In this document: piece by piece, positions 24,508-32,540 of the stretch
How the letters are laid out: every line of letters starts with the position of its first letter
Numbering within the stretch: the stretch's first letter is position 1
Assembly: GCA_963825175.1 (NCBI GenBank)
Contig: CAWGSA010000002.1
Span: forward strand, 1,550,001-1,614,000
Reading direction: 5' to 3'
From: DATFTF01 sp963825175
GTDB taxonomy: Bacteria; Acidobacteriota; Thermoanaerobaculia; UBA5066; Gp7-AA6
DNA length: 64,000 nucleotides
Notes under the pieces: generated by a model
The model's input: only the letters and a program-made list of their open reading frames with translations
The model's database searches: none
What the model was told of the DNA's origin: nothing
Program-made: the position numbers and the translations under genes

Positions 24508-26613
24508 CTACTCCTCCTTGCCGAACTGCTTCAGGTCCTCCGGTCCCTCCTTGGTGGCGACCTTCTCCTTGCCCTGGACCATGACACGGATCTGCTCGAC
24601 GACGTCGGGATTGGCCAGAGTCGTGATGTCGCCCGTATCGAGCGTGTTGGAGATCGCCGCCAGCACGCGGCGCATGATCTTTCCGGAGCGTGTCTTGGGC
24701 ATGTCCGGAACGATCCGGACCGACTTGGGTCGGGCGATCTTACCGATCATCGTCTCGATCGTCGTCACCACCTTGTCGGTGATCTCCTTGCTGGCGGCAT
24801 AGCCGGGTTTCAAAGCGATGTAGATCTCCGGCACTCGGCCCTTGATGTCGTCGACCACAGGAACCACGGCCGCTTCCGCGACCTCGGGGATGGTGAGGCA
24901 GGCCGATTCGAGCTCTTTCGTCCCGAGGCGGTGTCCGGCGACATTGATGACGTCGTCGACGCGGCCGAGGATCCGGAAATAGCCGTCGGCGGCGAGGACC
25001 GCCCCGTCGGCCGCAAAGTACGGCCAATCGTGCCAGTCCTTGCTCTTGGGATTCTTGCAATACTTGACGTAATACTGCCTGGGGAATCGCTCTCGATCGC
25101 CCCAGATCGTCTGCATGATGCCGGGCCAGGGATTGCGGATGCAGATGTTCCCGGCCTTTCCCGAGCCTGCCTTCACTTCTTCACTCTTTTCGTCGTAGAT
25201 GATCGGGTAGATGCCCGGCACCCCGGGTCCGGCGCTGCCCGGTTTCATCGCATCGATCGCGGGCTTGGTGCTGCAAAGGAATCCGCCGTTTTCCGTCTGC
25301 CACCAGGTGTCGACGATGACGGCTTTGTCCTTGCCCACGGTGTGGTAGTACCACCTCCACACTTCGGGCTCGATCGGCTCGCCGACGGTGGTCATGTGCT
25401 TGAAGTGATAGTTGTATTTCTTCGGCTCGTCCGCCCCGGCCTTGCGCAGCATGCGAATGGCCGTCGGTGAAGTGTGAAAGATGTTGACGCCCAGCCGCTC
25501 GGCGATGCGCCACACCCGCCCCGCATCGGGATAGGTCGGCACGCCTTCGTAGATGACCGACGTCGCGGCGAGCGCGAGCGGCCCGTAGACGATGTAGGAA
25601 TGCCCGGTGATCCAGCCGATGTCGGCCATGCACCAGTAGGTGTCCTCGGGATGGATGTCCTGGATGTACTTGGAGGTTCCGGTCACGTAGGCGAGGTACC
25701 CGCCGGTGCGATGCTGACAGCCCTTGGGCTTTCCCGTCGTGCCGGAGGTGTACATCAGAAAGAGCGGCGCCTCGGCATCCATGGGGACCGGCTCCACCTT
25801 CGCGCGGCGATAATCCTTGAGGACTTCGTCCACGAAGAAGTCGCGTCCCTTGACCATGGGCGTCGCCGAGCAGTACTTGCCCGGATGCCGCTTCCAGACC
25901 AGGACCTTGTCGATCTTTTGCCCTTCCTTCTCGGCGGTGGCAATGGCGATCTCGGCGGCCGCCTTGTGATCGATCATCTTGCCGCTGCGGTAGTAGCCGT
26001 CCATGTAAATGAGCACGTTGCTTCCGGAGTCCGCTGCCCGCATGCCGCACGCCTCGCCCGAGAACCCGCCGAACACGACGGAGTGGATGACTCCCAGGCG
26101 CGCGCAGGCGAGCATCGTGATCGGCAGCTCCGCGACCATCGGCATGTGGATCGTGACGCGGTCGCCGGCCTTGAGCTTTGCGAAGTCCCGCAACAGCGCC
26201 GCGAACTCGTTGACCCGGACGTAGAGCTCCTGGTAGGTCAGCGCGACCGGATCTTCTTCTTCCGGCTCGGGGACGAAAATGATGGCCGCCTTGTTCCGGT
26301 ACTTGGCCAGGTTGCGGTCGATGCAATTGTAGGAGACATTGATCTTGCCCCCCACGAACCACTTCCAGAACGGGGGGTCGCTGGTATCGAGCACCGTTTT
26401 CCACGGCTCGTACCAGGTCAGCATCTGAGCGTATTCCTCGTAACACTTGGGAAAATTCTTCTCGCTGAACCGTTCGTTGACCGAAGGATCCTTGAGGTTG
26501 GCCTGGTCCACGAACTCTTTCGGCGGCTTGAAGTATTCCTCTTCCTTCCAGTGCACCGCGATCTGGGCTTCGGTGGTTTCCGCGGCCCCGGCCGCTGCTT
26601 TCGAGTCTGCCAT
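24508..26613 (-). CDS. acsA: Acetyl-CoA synthetase (AMP-forming)
   Basis: AMP-forming acetyl-CoA synthetase, 701 residues from ATG 26613, which has a ribosome site GGGAGAAGG upstream. The longer open frame to 26652 has no better start. Motifs: FLMYTSGTTGKPKGCQH (P-loop), WWQTENGG, YFAADGAVLAADGYFRILGRV and DDVINVAGHRLGTKELE. The C-terminal lysine motif PKTRSGKIMRRVL is present, the site that Pat/AcuA acetylates and AcuC restores. It is flanked by the AcuBC gene and by a putative OFA-type permease on the same strand, separated by 67 bases. Confidence 0.95.
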   Translation of the reverse strand: MADSKAAAGAAETTEAQIAVHWKEEEYFKPPKEFVDQANLKDPSVNERFSEKNFPKCYEEYAQMLTWYEPWKTVLDTSDPPFWKWFVGGKINVSYNCIDRNLAKYRNKAAIIFVPEPEEEDPVALTYQELYVRVNEFAALLRDFAKLKAGDRVTIHMPMVAELPITMLACARLGVIHSVVFGGFSGEACGMRAADSGSNVLIYMDGYYRSGKMIDHKAAAEIAIATAEKEGQKIDKVLVWKRHPGKYCSATPMVKGRDFFVDEVLKDYRRAKVEPVPMDAEAPLFLMYTSGTTGKPKGCQHRTGGYLAYVTGTSKYIQDIHPEDTYWCMADIGWITGHSYIVYGPLALAATSVIYEGVPTYPDAGRVWRIAERLGVNIFHTSPTAIRMLRKAGADEPKKYNYHFKHMTTVGEPIEPEVWRWYYHTVGKDKAVIVDTWWQTENGGFLCSTKPAIDAMKPGSAGPGVPGIYPIIYDEKSEEVKAGSGKAGNICIRNPWPGIMQTIWGDRERFPRQYYVKYCKNPKSKDWHDWPYFAADGAVLAADGYFRILGRVDDVINVAGHRLGTKELESACLTIPEVAEAAVVPVVDDIKGRVPEIYIALKPGYAASKEITDKVVTTIETMIGKIARPKSVRIVPDMPKTRSGKIMRRVLAAISNTLDTGDITTLANPDVVEQIRVMVQGKEKVATKEGPEDLKQFGKEE

Positions 26614-26680
26614 GAAACCTTCTCCCTTCGATTGAGAAAGCCGCGTCAGCATCGCCGACGCGGCCGCTACGGATTTTTTC

Positions 26681-27955
26681 TCAGGCCCTAGCCGCCGCCG
26701 GCACCTGCGGCCGCCTCGCCATGAACTCGAACAACAGGGCGACTACCGCCAGCACTGCAGCGGTGTAGAACGCCGCCTGATAGTTCTTGTATTTGTCGAA
26801 AAGCACTCCGCCGATCCTGGGTCCGATGAAGCCGGCAACGCCCCAGGCAGTAAACAGGATGCCGTAGTTGATCCCGGCGTTCTTCGTGCCCCAGAAGTCG
26901 GAGGTCGCCGAGCCGTTGACCGACAGCTGCGTGCCGTAGCACCAGTAGACGATGAAGACCATCACGTAGAGCATGGCAACGTTGCCACCGGTCAGGTAAA
27001 GCACCGGCATGGCGACAGCCGAGATGCCGATCATCAGGCGCAGGACGTTCAAACGCCCGAGGGCGTCGGACATCCAGCCCGAGAGAATGCGGCCGGAGGC
27101 ATTGCCCGCGGCGCCGATGACGAGACCGATGACGGGAAGCGCCGTACCGGGAATGCCTGCGCTCTTGGCGAACGGGATCAGCTGGCTGATGACCATCAGA
27201 CCCGCCGCGCAGCCCAGCGCGTATGCGATCCACATGAAGTAGGCTGTCGGCGTGCGCCACATCTCTCCGGGACGGAACTCATAGGTCGTCGCTGCCGCCT
27301 TGGATGCTGGCGCAGGCGTCCAGCCCGGCGGGCGGTACCCGACCGGAGGGTTCTTCAACAGAAGGGCTCCGACGAGAGTCATGACGAAGAAAATCGCCCC
27401 CAGGATGACGAAGGTGGTCCGCCAGCCGTACTGGGGGATGAGCCACAGGTTGGCCAGGGGCCCGAAGATGGCCGAACCGCCGCCGTAACCCGCGACGGCC
27501 AGACCGACCGCCAAGCCTCGCTTGTCGGGAAACCACTTTGCCATGACCGGAATGGGCGTCGCGTAGCCGAAACCGTTGCCGATGCCGACCAGAATGCCGA
27601 AGGCGACGATCAGGTACGTCAGGCTGGTTGTCTGAGCGGACAGGACAAAGCCCACCGTCAAGAGAATGCAGCCGGTCAGGGAGATGAAGAAGGGACCGAG
27701 CTTGTCCTGCAATCGGCCCGCGACGATGAAGGCGATCGCGAACACGACCACGGCCCAGGTGAACACTTGGGAGGTGTCTGCCCGCTTCCAGCCGAACTCC
27801 TTTTCCAGTGGCGCAACGAAGACGCTCCAGGCGTAAAGCGATCCCAGCGCGAGATTCATCATCAGGCCGCCCACCACACGCCACCATCGACTGATGCCCA
27901 CGTCCCCATGCGGCGCGGCAGCGGACCCGGGGACGCTTCCAGCAGTAACTGCCAT
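26681..27955 (-). CDS. MFS transporter, OFA (oxalate/formate antiporter-like) family
   Basis: 424-residue major facilitator with 12 predicted membrane helices. GSLYAWSVFVAPLEKEFGWK at the start, GFGYATPIPVMAKWFPDKRG in helix 4-5 and GTKNAGINYGILFTAWGVAG in helix 10-11 are characteristic of OFA-family proteins (oxalate:formate antiporter relatives). Substrate is probably a small carboxylate. As it lies 67 bp upstream of acsA on the same strand it may move acetate, formate or a related acid into the pathway. The exact substrate cannot be read from sequence. Confidence 0.85.
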   Translation of the reverse strand: MAVTAGSVPGSAAAPHGDVGISRWWRVVGGLMMNLALGSLYAWSVFVAPLEKEFGWKRADTSQVFTWAVVVFAIAFIVAGRLQDKLGPFFISLTGCILLTVGFVLSAQTTSLTYLIVAFGILVGIGNGFGYATPIPVMAKWFPDKRGLAVGLAVAGYGGGSAIFGPLANLWLIPQYGWRTTFVILGAIFFVMTLVGALLLKNPPVGYRPPGWTPAPASKAAATTYEFRPGEMWRTPTAYFMWIAYALGCAAGLMVISQLIPFAKSAGIPGTALPVIGLVIGAAGNASGRILSGWMSDALGRLNVLRLMIGISAVAMPVLYLTGGNVAMLYVMVFIVYWCYGTQLSVNGSATSDFWGTKNAGINYGILFTAWGVAGFIGPRIGGVLFDKYKNYQAAFYTAAVLAVVALLFEFMARRPQVPAAARA

Positions 27956-28284
27956 ATCAGATCCTCCTTCTTTTTGGATTCGCGACCTTCTTTAGAGCCT
28001 CCTCCCGTGTCGGTCCGTGATCGATCGACCCAATCGCAGGATCGGGCGCTTGCATCCGCGTGGTGAACCGCTGCGTGGCGGTAACGTTTTCAAGCTGTAT
28101 TTGGTCCGATCTTGGCGTGAACGCTATGACGAAGGCCCGCGAGAAGCAAATGATCCAAACGCACTATCGGGCATGTGGGAAACCCCGGGAAACTGGGATC
28201 TCCACCCTTTTTTCCTTCCCCTCGGCCCGGATTTCCGTGGAAGGGGGTGAGCAGAGGGAGAGGCGCTGATGAGAAGGTTCTACA
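27956..28284. other. Divergent intergenic region between the OFA permease and EAL genes
   Basis: 329 bases with no convincing gene. The ribosome site for the minus-strand permease (RC of CTCCTTC near 27962) is visible. It must carry promoters for both directions, but I cannot point to a clear -10/-35 pair. Confidence 0.5.
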
Positions 28285-29409
28285 ATGGGGAAGGTGGAGT
28301 CCGAAGGCGTTCTGGACGGCCCCACGCTCAGTCGGCTGGACCGCTGGCGGAAGGCACGCGCCCTCTTCGTCCGGCCGGATGGGACGGAGGCGGAGCGCGC
28401 CGTTTCGCGAGCGCTCGGCCGTCTTTGGGCGCGAGGTCAGGTTTACGGCCGCGCACGCCGGCTGGTCCTGGACCGCCCGGCAGAAGCGCTTCTCGCGCAC
28501 CTGGCGGAAGGTGTGGGCGCGACCGCGGAGCACGTGCGCGTCGCTCCGGAGGACCCTTCCCAGACGAAGTGGGACGCGGTTGGAAACCTCACACCGCTCT
28601 CCGCCGCGGCCCGCCAGGTCCGCGCGCTCTGGCTCGTGGACATTCTTCACACCGGGGAGCTCTTCGTGGAGTTCCAGCCGATCTTCGACCTGCGAGGCGG
28701 AGAGATCCTGGGCGCGGAGGGTCTCCTGCGGGGGCGCGCCGCCGACGGCTCGATCCACCTCGCCGCGGAGATCTTTCCCGCGGCCCTGGCCCTGGGCATC
28801 GAGGTTCCCTTCGAGCGACGGTCCTGGGTGAGCGTACTGGAGGCGGCGCGGCGTCTTCCGCCCGACATCATGCTCTTCTTGAACGTCAATCCCCAGCTCC
28901 TGACGGGCGGGGCCCATCAGCTGGACGGCCTGGGGCGCGAAGCCGAGCGCGTCGAGTTCCCCTACACCCGCCTGGCTCTGGACTTAGTCGAGATCGAGCG
29001 CGTCGAGTCACTGGACATCCTGCGAGCCGCTCTGGACGTGCCGCATGACCTGGGCGTGGCCGTGGCCCTGGACGACATCACCTCCGGTTACGGAACGATG
29101 CGCTACTGCGCCGGACTGGCTCCACGCTGGATCAAGGTCGACAGCGAGATCACGCGGGGCATCCGCGGCGACACGCGCCGCCGCGCCGTCCTGAAGTTGC
29201 TGGCGCAGGTCGCCCGGGACGCGTCGGTGGGACTGATCGCCGAGGGGATCGAGTCGGGAGAGGACCTGGAAGTGTGCCTGGAGGAAGGCGTGTTCGCGGC
29301 GCAGGGGTACTTCCTGGCGCGTCCGGCCATCGAGCTCGCGCCGCCGACGGAGGAATTTCTGGCCTGGCTGGCCTCCCGCGCCGCCGTCGCTCCGCCTCCC
29401 GCGCCGTGA
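28285..29409 (+). CDS. EAL-domain protein (cyclic-di-GMP phosphodiesterase-like)
   Basis: 374 residues. The last ~260 residues are an EAL domain: FVEFQPIFDLRGGEILGAEG with EGLLRGR in place of EALLR (the metal-binding Glu is kept), NVNPQLL, LALDLVEIERV, VALDDITSGYGT, WIKVDSEIT, LIAEGIESGEDLEVC and AAQGYFLARPA. These retain the main acidic and lysine positions, so it may be active in c-di-GMP breakdown. The N-terminal ~105 residues have no recognised domain. The stop overlaps the next gene by four bases (GTGA). Confidence 0.85.
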   Translation: MGKVESEGVLDGPTLSRLDRWRKARALFVRPDGTEAERAVSRALGRLWARGQVYGRARRLVLDRPAEALLAHLAEGVGATAEHVRVAPEDPSQTKWDAVGNLTPLSAAARQVRALWLVDILHTGELFVEFQPIFDLRGGEILGAEGLLRGRAADGSIHLAAEIFPAALALGIEVPFERRSWVSVLEAARRLPPDIMLFLNVNPQLLTGGAHQLDGLGREAERVEFPYTRLALDLVEIERVESLDILRAALDVPHDLGVAVALDDITSGYGTMRYCAGLAPRWIKVDSEITRGIRGDTRRRAVLKLLAQVARDASVGLIAEGIESGEDLEVCLEEGVFAAQGYFLARPAIELAPPTEEFLAWLASRAAVAPPPAP

Positions 29410-29801
29410 ACCGTCCGCCGCCTCCCGAGTCGGTCCGCCTGGATGTCTGGCTGGACGTGGCCTGCATCTTCCCGACCCGATCGCAGGCCAAGCAATCCTG
29501 CGACGGAGGAAAAGTGGACGTCAATGGAGCGCGCGGCAAGTCCCACCGCGAGATCCGGATCGGCGATCGCCTCTCGATCTCCGGGCAGCGGGGCGATCGG
29601 CGCGAGCTGGTGGTGCGCGGCCTCGCCGAGCGGTCGATTCCCAAGGCGGAGGCGCGCAAGCTCTACGAGGACGTCAGTCCTCCGATTCCCGAGGAAGTCG
29701 CTGCGGCGCGCCGTCTCGATCGGCTGCTCGCGCCCAGGCGGGACGAGGGGCGCCCCGACAAGAGAGCCCGGCGGGAAGTTCTTCGCCACAAGGGCCGGTA
29801 G
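29406..29801 (+). CDS. S4-domain RNA-binding protein (Hsp15-like)
   Basis: 131 residues from GTG 29406, overlapping the EAL gene stop. The S4 motif reads VRLDVWLDVACIFPTRSQAK then GGKVDVNGARGKSHREIRIG. A basic C-terminal tail is present (DRLLAPRRDEGRPDKRARRE). This resembles Hsp15/HslR, which binds stalled 50S ribosomal subunits, although many S4 proteins of this type have unknown roles. Confidence 0.82.
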   Translation: MNRPPPPESVRLDVWLDVACIFPTRSQAKQSCDGGKVDVNGARGKSHREIRIGDRLSISGQRGDRRELVVRGLAERSIPKAEARKLYEDVSPPIPEEVAAARRLDRLLAPRRDEGRPDKRARREVLRHKGR

Positions 29802-29815
29802 GAACGGGCCTTAGA

Positions 29816-30112
29816 ATGGGATCGATGGACTTCGAGCTGCTTTGCCCCTGCTGCCAGGCCCGGCTGAAGATCGACCCGGACTTGAAGGCGGTCATCGATC
29901 ACGAGGTGCCCAAGACTCCGCGAAAGTTCGGATCCGTGGACGACGCGATCGGAGCGCTCAAGACCCACGACGTCGAGCGGGAAAAGAAGTTCACGGCTTC
30001 GGTCGAGGCGGAGAAGTCCAAGAGGGAAGTCCTCAACCGAAAGTTCGACGAGCTCTTCGAGAAGACCAAGAACGACTCCTCGCGCCCGGTGCGGGACATC
30101 GATCTGGACTGA
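29816..30112 (+). CDS. Conserved small zinc-ribbon-like protein, unknown function
   Basis: 98 residues. The N-terminus has a single CPCC pair (ELLCPCCQARLKIDPDLKAV), a knuckle that may bind zinc as a dimer. The rest is charged and helical (KFTASVEAEKSKREVLNRKF), ending in the short motif RPVRDIDLD. I recognise the general look from soil-bacterium proteins (CPCC followed by an acidic RDIDLD tail) but no function is known. A second ATG at 29825 is also possible. The stop is one base before heptamer element D. Confidence 0.6.
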   Translation: MGSMDFELLCPCCQARLKIDPDLKAVIDHEVPKTPRKFGSVDDAIGALKTHDVEREKKFTASVEAEKSKREVLNRKFDELFEKTKNDSSRPVRDIDLD

Positions 30113-30113
30113 C

Positions 30114-30207
30114 GGAAGGCGGAAGGCGGAAGGCGGAAGGCGATAACAATACTTATATTGTACCCTGCGGACGCCTCTCGCCTCACGCCTCACCCCTCAC
30201 GCCCGGC
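30114..30207. repeat. Heptamer arrays around an AT-rich inverted repeat (element D)
   Basis: Left array: four tandem copies of GGAAGGC (30114-30141). Core: ACAATA-CTTA-TATTGT (about 30145-30160). Right array: gcctctc, gcctcac, gcctcac, ccctcac (30173-30200), which in the other orientation reads GTGAGGC. The two arms are not perfect complements but share the AGGCG core (AGGCGGA versus AGGCGTG). The element ends at the start codon of the LOG-family gene (30208), so it also occupies the ribosome site. Confidence 0.88.
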
Positions 30208-30741
30208 ATGATCTCCATCGGCGTCTTCGGCTCGAGCGTTCCGCGTCCGGGCTCCCCCGAGTACGAGCAGGGCCGCGCCGTGGGGGGCGCCGTCGCCCGG
30301 GCGAAGGCGCGGCTGGTCTGCGGAGGGTACGGAGGCGTGATGGAGGCGGCCTGCCAGGGGTCCGCCGACGAAGGCGGCGCGAGCCTCGGTATCGTCGTGG
30401 CCGGCCAGGGAGAGCCCAACGCCTGGCTGAGCGAGACGATCGCAGTTGAAAGCCTCGGCGAGCGTCTGACCCGCCTGCGCGACGAGAGCGACGGATGGAT
30501 CTTCCTCCCGCGCGGCCTCGGGACCATGCTCGAGCTCGTCTGGATGGCCGAGAGCGTCGCCAAGCGCGAGGCCGTGGCGCGGCCCCTCGTGCTCCTGGGA
30601 GAGTTCTGGCGGCCGACTCTGGACACGGCCCTGCGGGAGGCCGCCGGCTCTGGAGCTCAGGCTCTAGGGTCGTGGGTCCGTTTCGCGAATTCGCCGGGGG
30701 AGGCGGTGGAACTGGCCCTCGCTCAGGTCCTCACTCCGTAG
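30208..30741 (+). CDS. LOG/DprA-Smf-like nucleotide-binding fold protein
   Basis: 177 residues from ATG 30208. ISIGVFGSSVPRPGSPEYEQ is the start of the fold, VCGGYGGVMEAACQGSADEG the first nucleotide loop, and WIFLPRGLGTMLELVWMAES near residue 100 corresponds to PGGxGTxxE, but here with Arg in place of the second Gly (PRGLGTMLE). In LOG proteins this motif releases nucleobases from nucleoside monophosphates, and the change could affect activity. The gene overlaps HtpX-like gene 3' ends by 11 bases. Confidence 0.78.
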   Translation: MISIGVFGSSVPRPGSPEYEQGRAVGGAVARAKARLVCGGYGGVMEAACQGSADEGGASLGIVVAGQGEPNAWLSETIAVESLGERLTRLRDESDGWIFLPRGLGTMLELVWMAESVAKREAVARPLVLLGEFWRPTLDTALREAAGSGAQALGSWVRFANSPGEAVELALAQVLTP

Positions 30742-31708
30742 TCCTCGTCTTCTGGTACGCCATCTCCTTCAAGATCGCGATGCGCTTCTCCATCGGCGGA
30801 TGCGTGGAGAAGAAAGATGCGAAGGCGCCCTCGCGTCCGTTCACGGCGCGCCCCCGGGGGTCCTCGATGCACAGGTGCGCCACCCCTTGCTTGATCGACT
30901 GGGTCGGCGCTGTGGCCGCGGCGATCTTCTCCAGCGCCGAGGCGAGCGCCAGCGGGTTGCGCGTCAGCTCCGCGCCGGAGGCGTCGGCCAGATATTCGCG
31001 CTGCCGCGAGACGGCCATTGCGACGAGCTGCGCGATGAGCGGCGCGAGAATGAGAGACAGGAGCCAGAGGACGAAGAAAACGAGCGCCAGCGGTCCGGAT
31101 CCTCCGCGGTCCCGATCGTTGCGGCGCCCTCCACCCCACCACAGGCCGCGGCGTCCCCAGTCGGAAAGGAGGAGGACCGATCCGACCAGCGCGGCCACGA
31201 CGGTCATGACCCGTACGTCGTAGTTGCGCACGTGGGACATCTCGTGCGAGACGACCGCCTGCAGCTCCTCGCGGTTCAGGCTGTTGACCAGGCCCTGCGT
31301 CACCGCGATCGAGGAGCGCTCCGGACCGATGCCGGTGGCGAAGGCGTTCGGGTCAGGGTCCGGGATCAGGTAGACGGCCGGCTTGGGAAGTCCCGAGGCG
31401 ATCGCCATTTCCTCGACCACGTCGTCGACCAGGCGCTGGCGCGGATCGTTGCGGTCGATGGGGACGGCGCTGGTGGACTCCAGAACGGCCTTGTCGCCGC
31501 CCTGGACGGCCCACCAGGCGGAGGCGCCCCCGAGCAGGAGAGCGCCGAGAGTCGCGATGGGGAAGCCGGGCGAGAACCCCGAGCCGTAGAGGAACGCGTC
31601 CGCTCCGATTCCAAGAAAGGCCAGGAACGCCACGAAGCCGGCCAGCAGCAAAGTCGTGCGCCGAAGGTTCCGGCGTTGCTGGTCGTAGAGGTTGAGAGGA
31701 ATCGGCAT
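30731..31708 (-). CDS. htpX: HtpX-like M48 membrane metalloprotease
   Basis: 325 residues, with two N-terminal membrane segments (LAGFVAFLAFLGIGADAFL and ATLGALLLGGASAWW), the zinc motif HEMSHV at residues 155-160 and another pair of hydrophobic segments in the middle, then SRQREYLADASGAELT with the third ligand Glu. This is an inner-membrane protease of the HtpX type that cleaves misfolded membrane proteins. LemA stands upstream on the same strand, the usual partner. Confidence 0.9.
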   Translation of the reverse strand: MPIPLNLYDQQRRNLRRTTLLLAGFVAFLAFLGIGADAFLYGSGFSPGFPIATLGALLLGGASAWWAVQGGDKAVLESTSAVPIDRNDPRQRLVDDVVEEMAIASGLPKPAVYLIPDPDPNAFATGIGPERSSIAVTQGLVNSLNREELQAVVSHEMSHVRNYDVRVMTVVAALVGSVLLLSDWGRRGLWWGGGRRNDRDRGGSGPLALVFFVLWLLSLILAPLIAQLVAMAVSRQREYLADASGAELTRNPLALASALEKIAAATAPTQSIKQGVAHLCIEDPRGRAVNGREGAFASFFSTHPPMEKRIAILKEMAYQKTRTTE

Positions 31709-31803
31709 GTCATTCCGAGCGCGGCGAAGAATCTCCTCCGGTCGTTGATGCGGAGAGCAGATCCCTCGTCGCTACGCTCCTCGGGACGACAGCGTGCGGG
31801 CCG
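31709..31803. repeat. Imperfect inverted repeat between htpX and lemA (element J)
   Basis: The sequence from 31709 (GTCATTCCGAGCGCGGCG and AGAATCTC) to about 31790 (GATCCCTCGTCGCTACGCTC then CTCGGGACGAC) is an imperfect palindrome. Translated, it gives the HVIPSAAKNLL/RSEES-type reading that I have seen as spurious protein in Acidobacteria and Gemmatimonadota. I take it to be a widespread interspersed intergenic repeat, not a gene. Confidence 0.65.
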
Positions 31804-32385
31804 TCATTTCGGCCGGATGTTCAGGTCCACCGACGGGACTTCCCGCTCCGCCGGGACCGTGATCTCGAACAGCTCGACCGGCTGGAACTTGAACGCCTGC
31901 GCGATCAGGTTGTCCGGGAAGATCTGCTGCGCAGTGTTGAAGCGGGTGGCGAGGTCATTGTAGAACTGGCGGGCGAAGCCGATCTTGTTCTCCGTCGAGG
32001 TCAGCTCTTCCATCAACGCCTTCACGTTCTCGTTGGCCTTGAGATTCGGGTAGTTTTCGGCCAGGGCGAAGAGCCGGTTGAGGGTCTGGGTGAGCTGATT
32101 TTCCTTCTCCGCCGAATCGGCCACTCCCCGCGCGGACACCGCGCTGTTGCGCGCCTGGATCACCTTTTCCAGAGTGTCCTGCTCGAACTGCATCTCGCCC
32201 TTGACCGAAGAAACGAGGTTCGGAATGAGATCGTGACGCCGCTTCAGCTGAACATCGATCTGTTTCCAGGCGTTGGCCACCTGGTTCTTGAGCGCGATGA
32301 GATTGTTGTAGCGCCAGACGGCCCACAGCGCGCCGACGACGGCGACGCCGATCAAGACCAGAAGACAGCCTCCAAAGGCGGCCAT
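31804..32385 (-). CDS. lemA: LemA family protein
   Basis: 193 residues, a membrane-anchored LemA protein. A hydrophobic N-terminus (FGGCLLVLIGVAVVGALWAV) is followed by the family core YNNLIALKNQVANAWKQIDV, QLKRRHDLIPNLVSSVKG and FNTAQQIFPDNLIAQAFKF. LemA is often next to HtpX or Rhs-type genes and may regulate it. It has the same direction as htpX with element J between, and element E upstream of it. Confidence 0.9.
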   Translation of the reverse strand: MAAFGGCLLVLIGVAVVGALWAVWRYNNLIALKNQVANAWKQIDVQLKRRHDLIPNLVSSVKGEMQFEQDTLEKVIQARNSAVSARGVADSAEKENQLTQTLNRLFALAENYPNLKANENVKALMEELTSTENKIGFARQFYNDLATRFNTAQQIFPDNLIAQAFKFQPVELFEITVPAEREVPSVDLNIRPK

Positions 32386-32452
32386 GGAACTCTAGAAACC
32401 TCCGTCGGTTATTACGAGAATTGTCGGGGGGAGTTTATCACTCGCCTAAGGA

Positions 32453-32540
32453 CGTGAGGCGTAAGACGTCAGGCGTAAGGCGTGAAACCGGGAGCACCGG
32501 CTTCGCCTCACGCCTCACCCCTCACGCCTCGCGCCCGTCT
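32453..32540. repeat. Inverted heptamer arrays with 18-base loop (element E)
   Basis: Left array: gacgtga, ggcgtaa, gacgtca, ggcgtaa, ggcgtga (32453-32487). Loop AACCGGGAGCACCGGCTT (32488-32505). Right array: cgcctca, cgcctca, cccctca, cgcctcg (32506-32533), close to the reverse complement of the left. It would fold into a long hairpin. It lies between the DGQHR gene stop (32539) and the lemA promoter region. Confidence 0.88.

Noticed and set aside
28017..28269. Short open frames in the permease/EAL gap
   Set aside because: No ribosome site, poor codon pattern and overlap of promoters.
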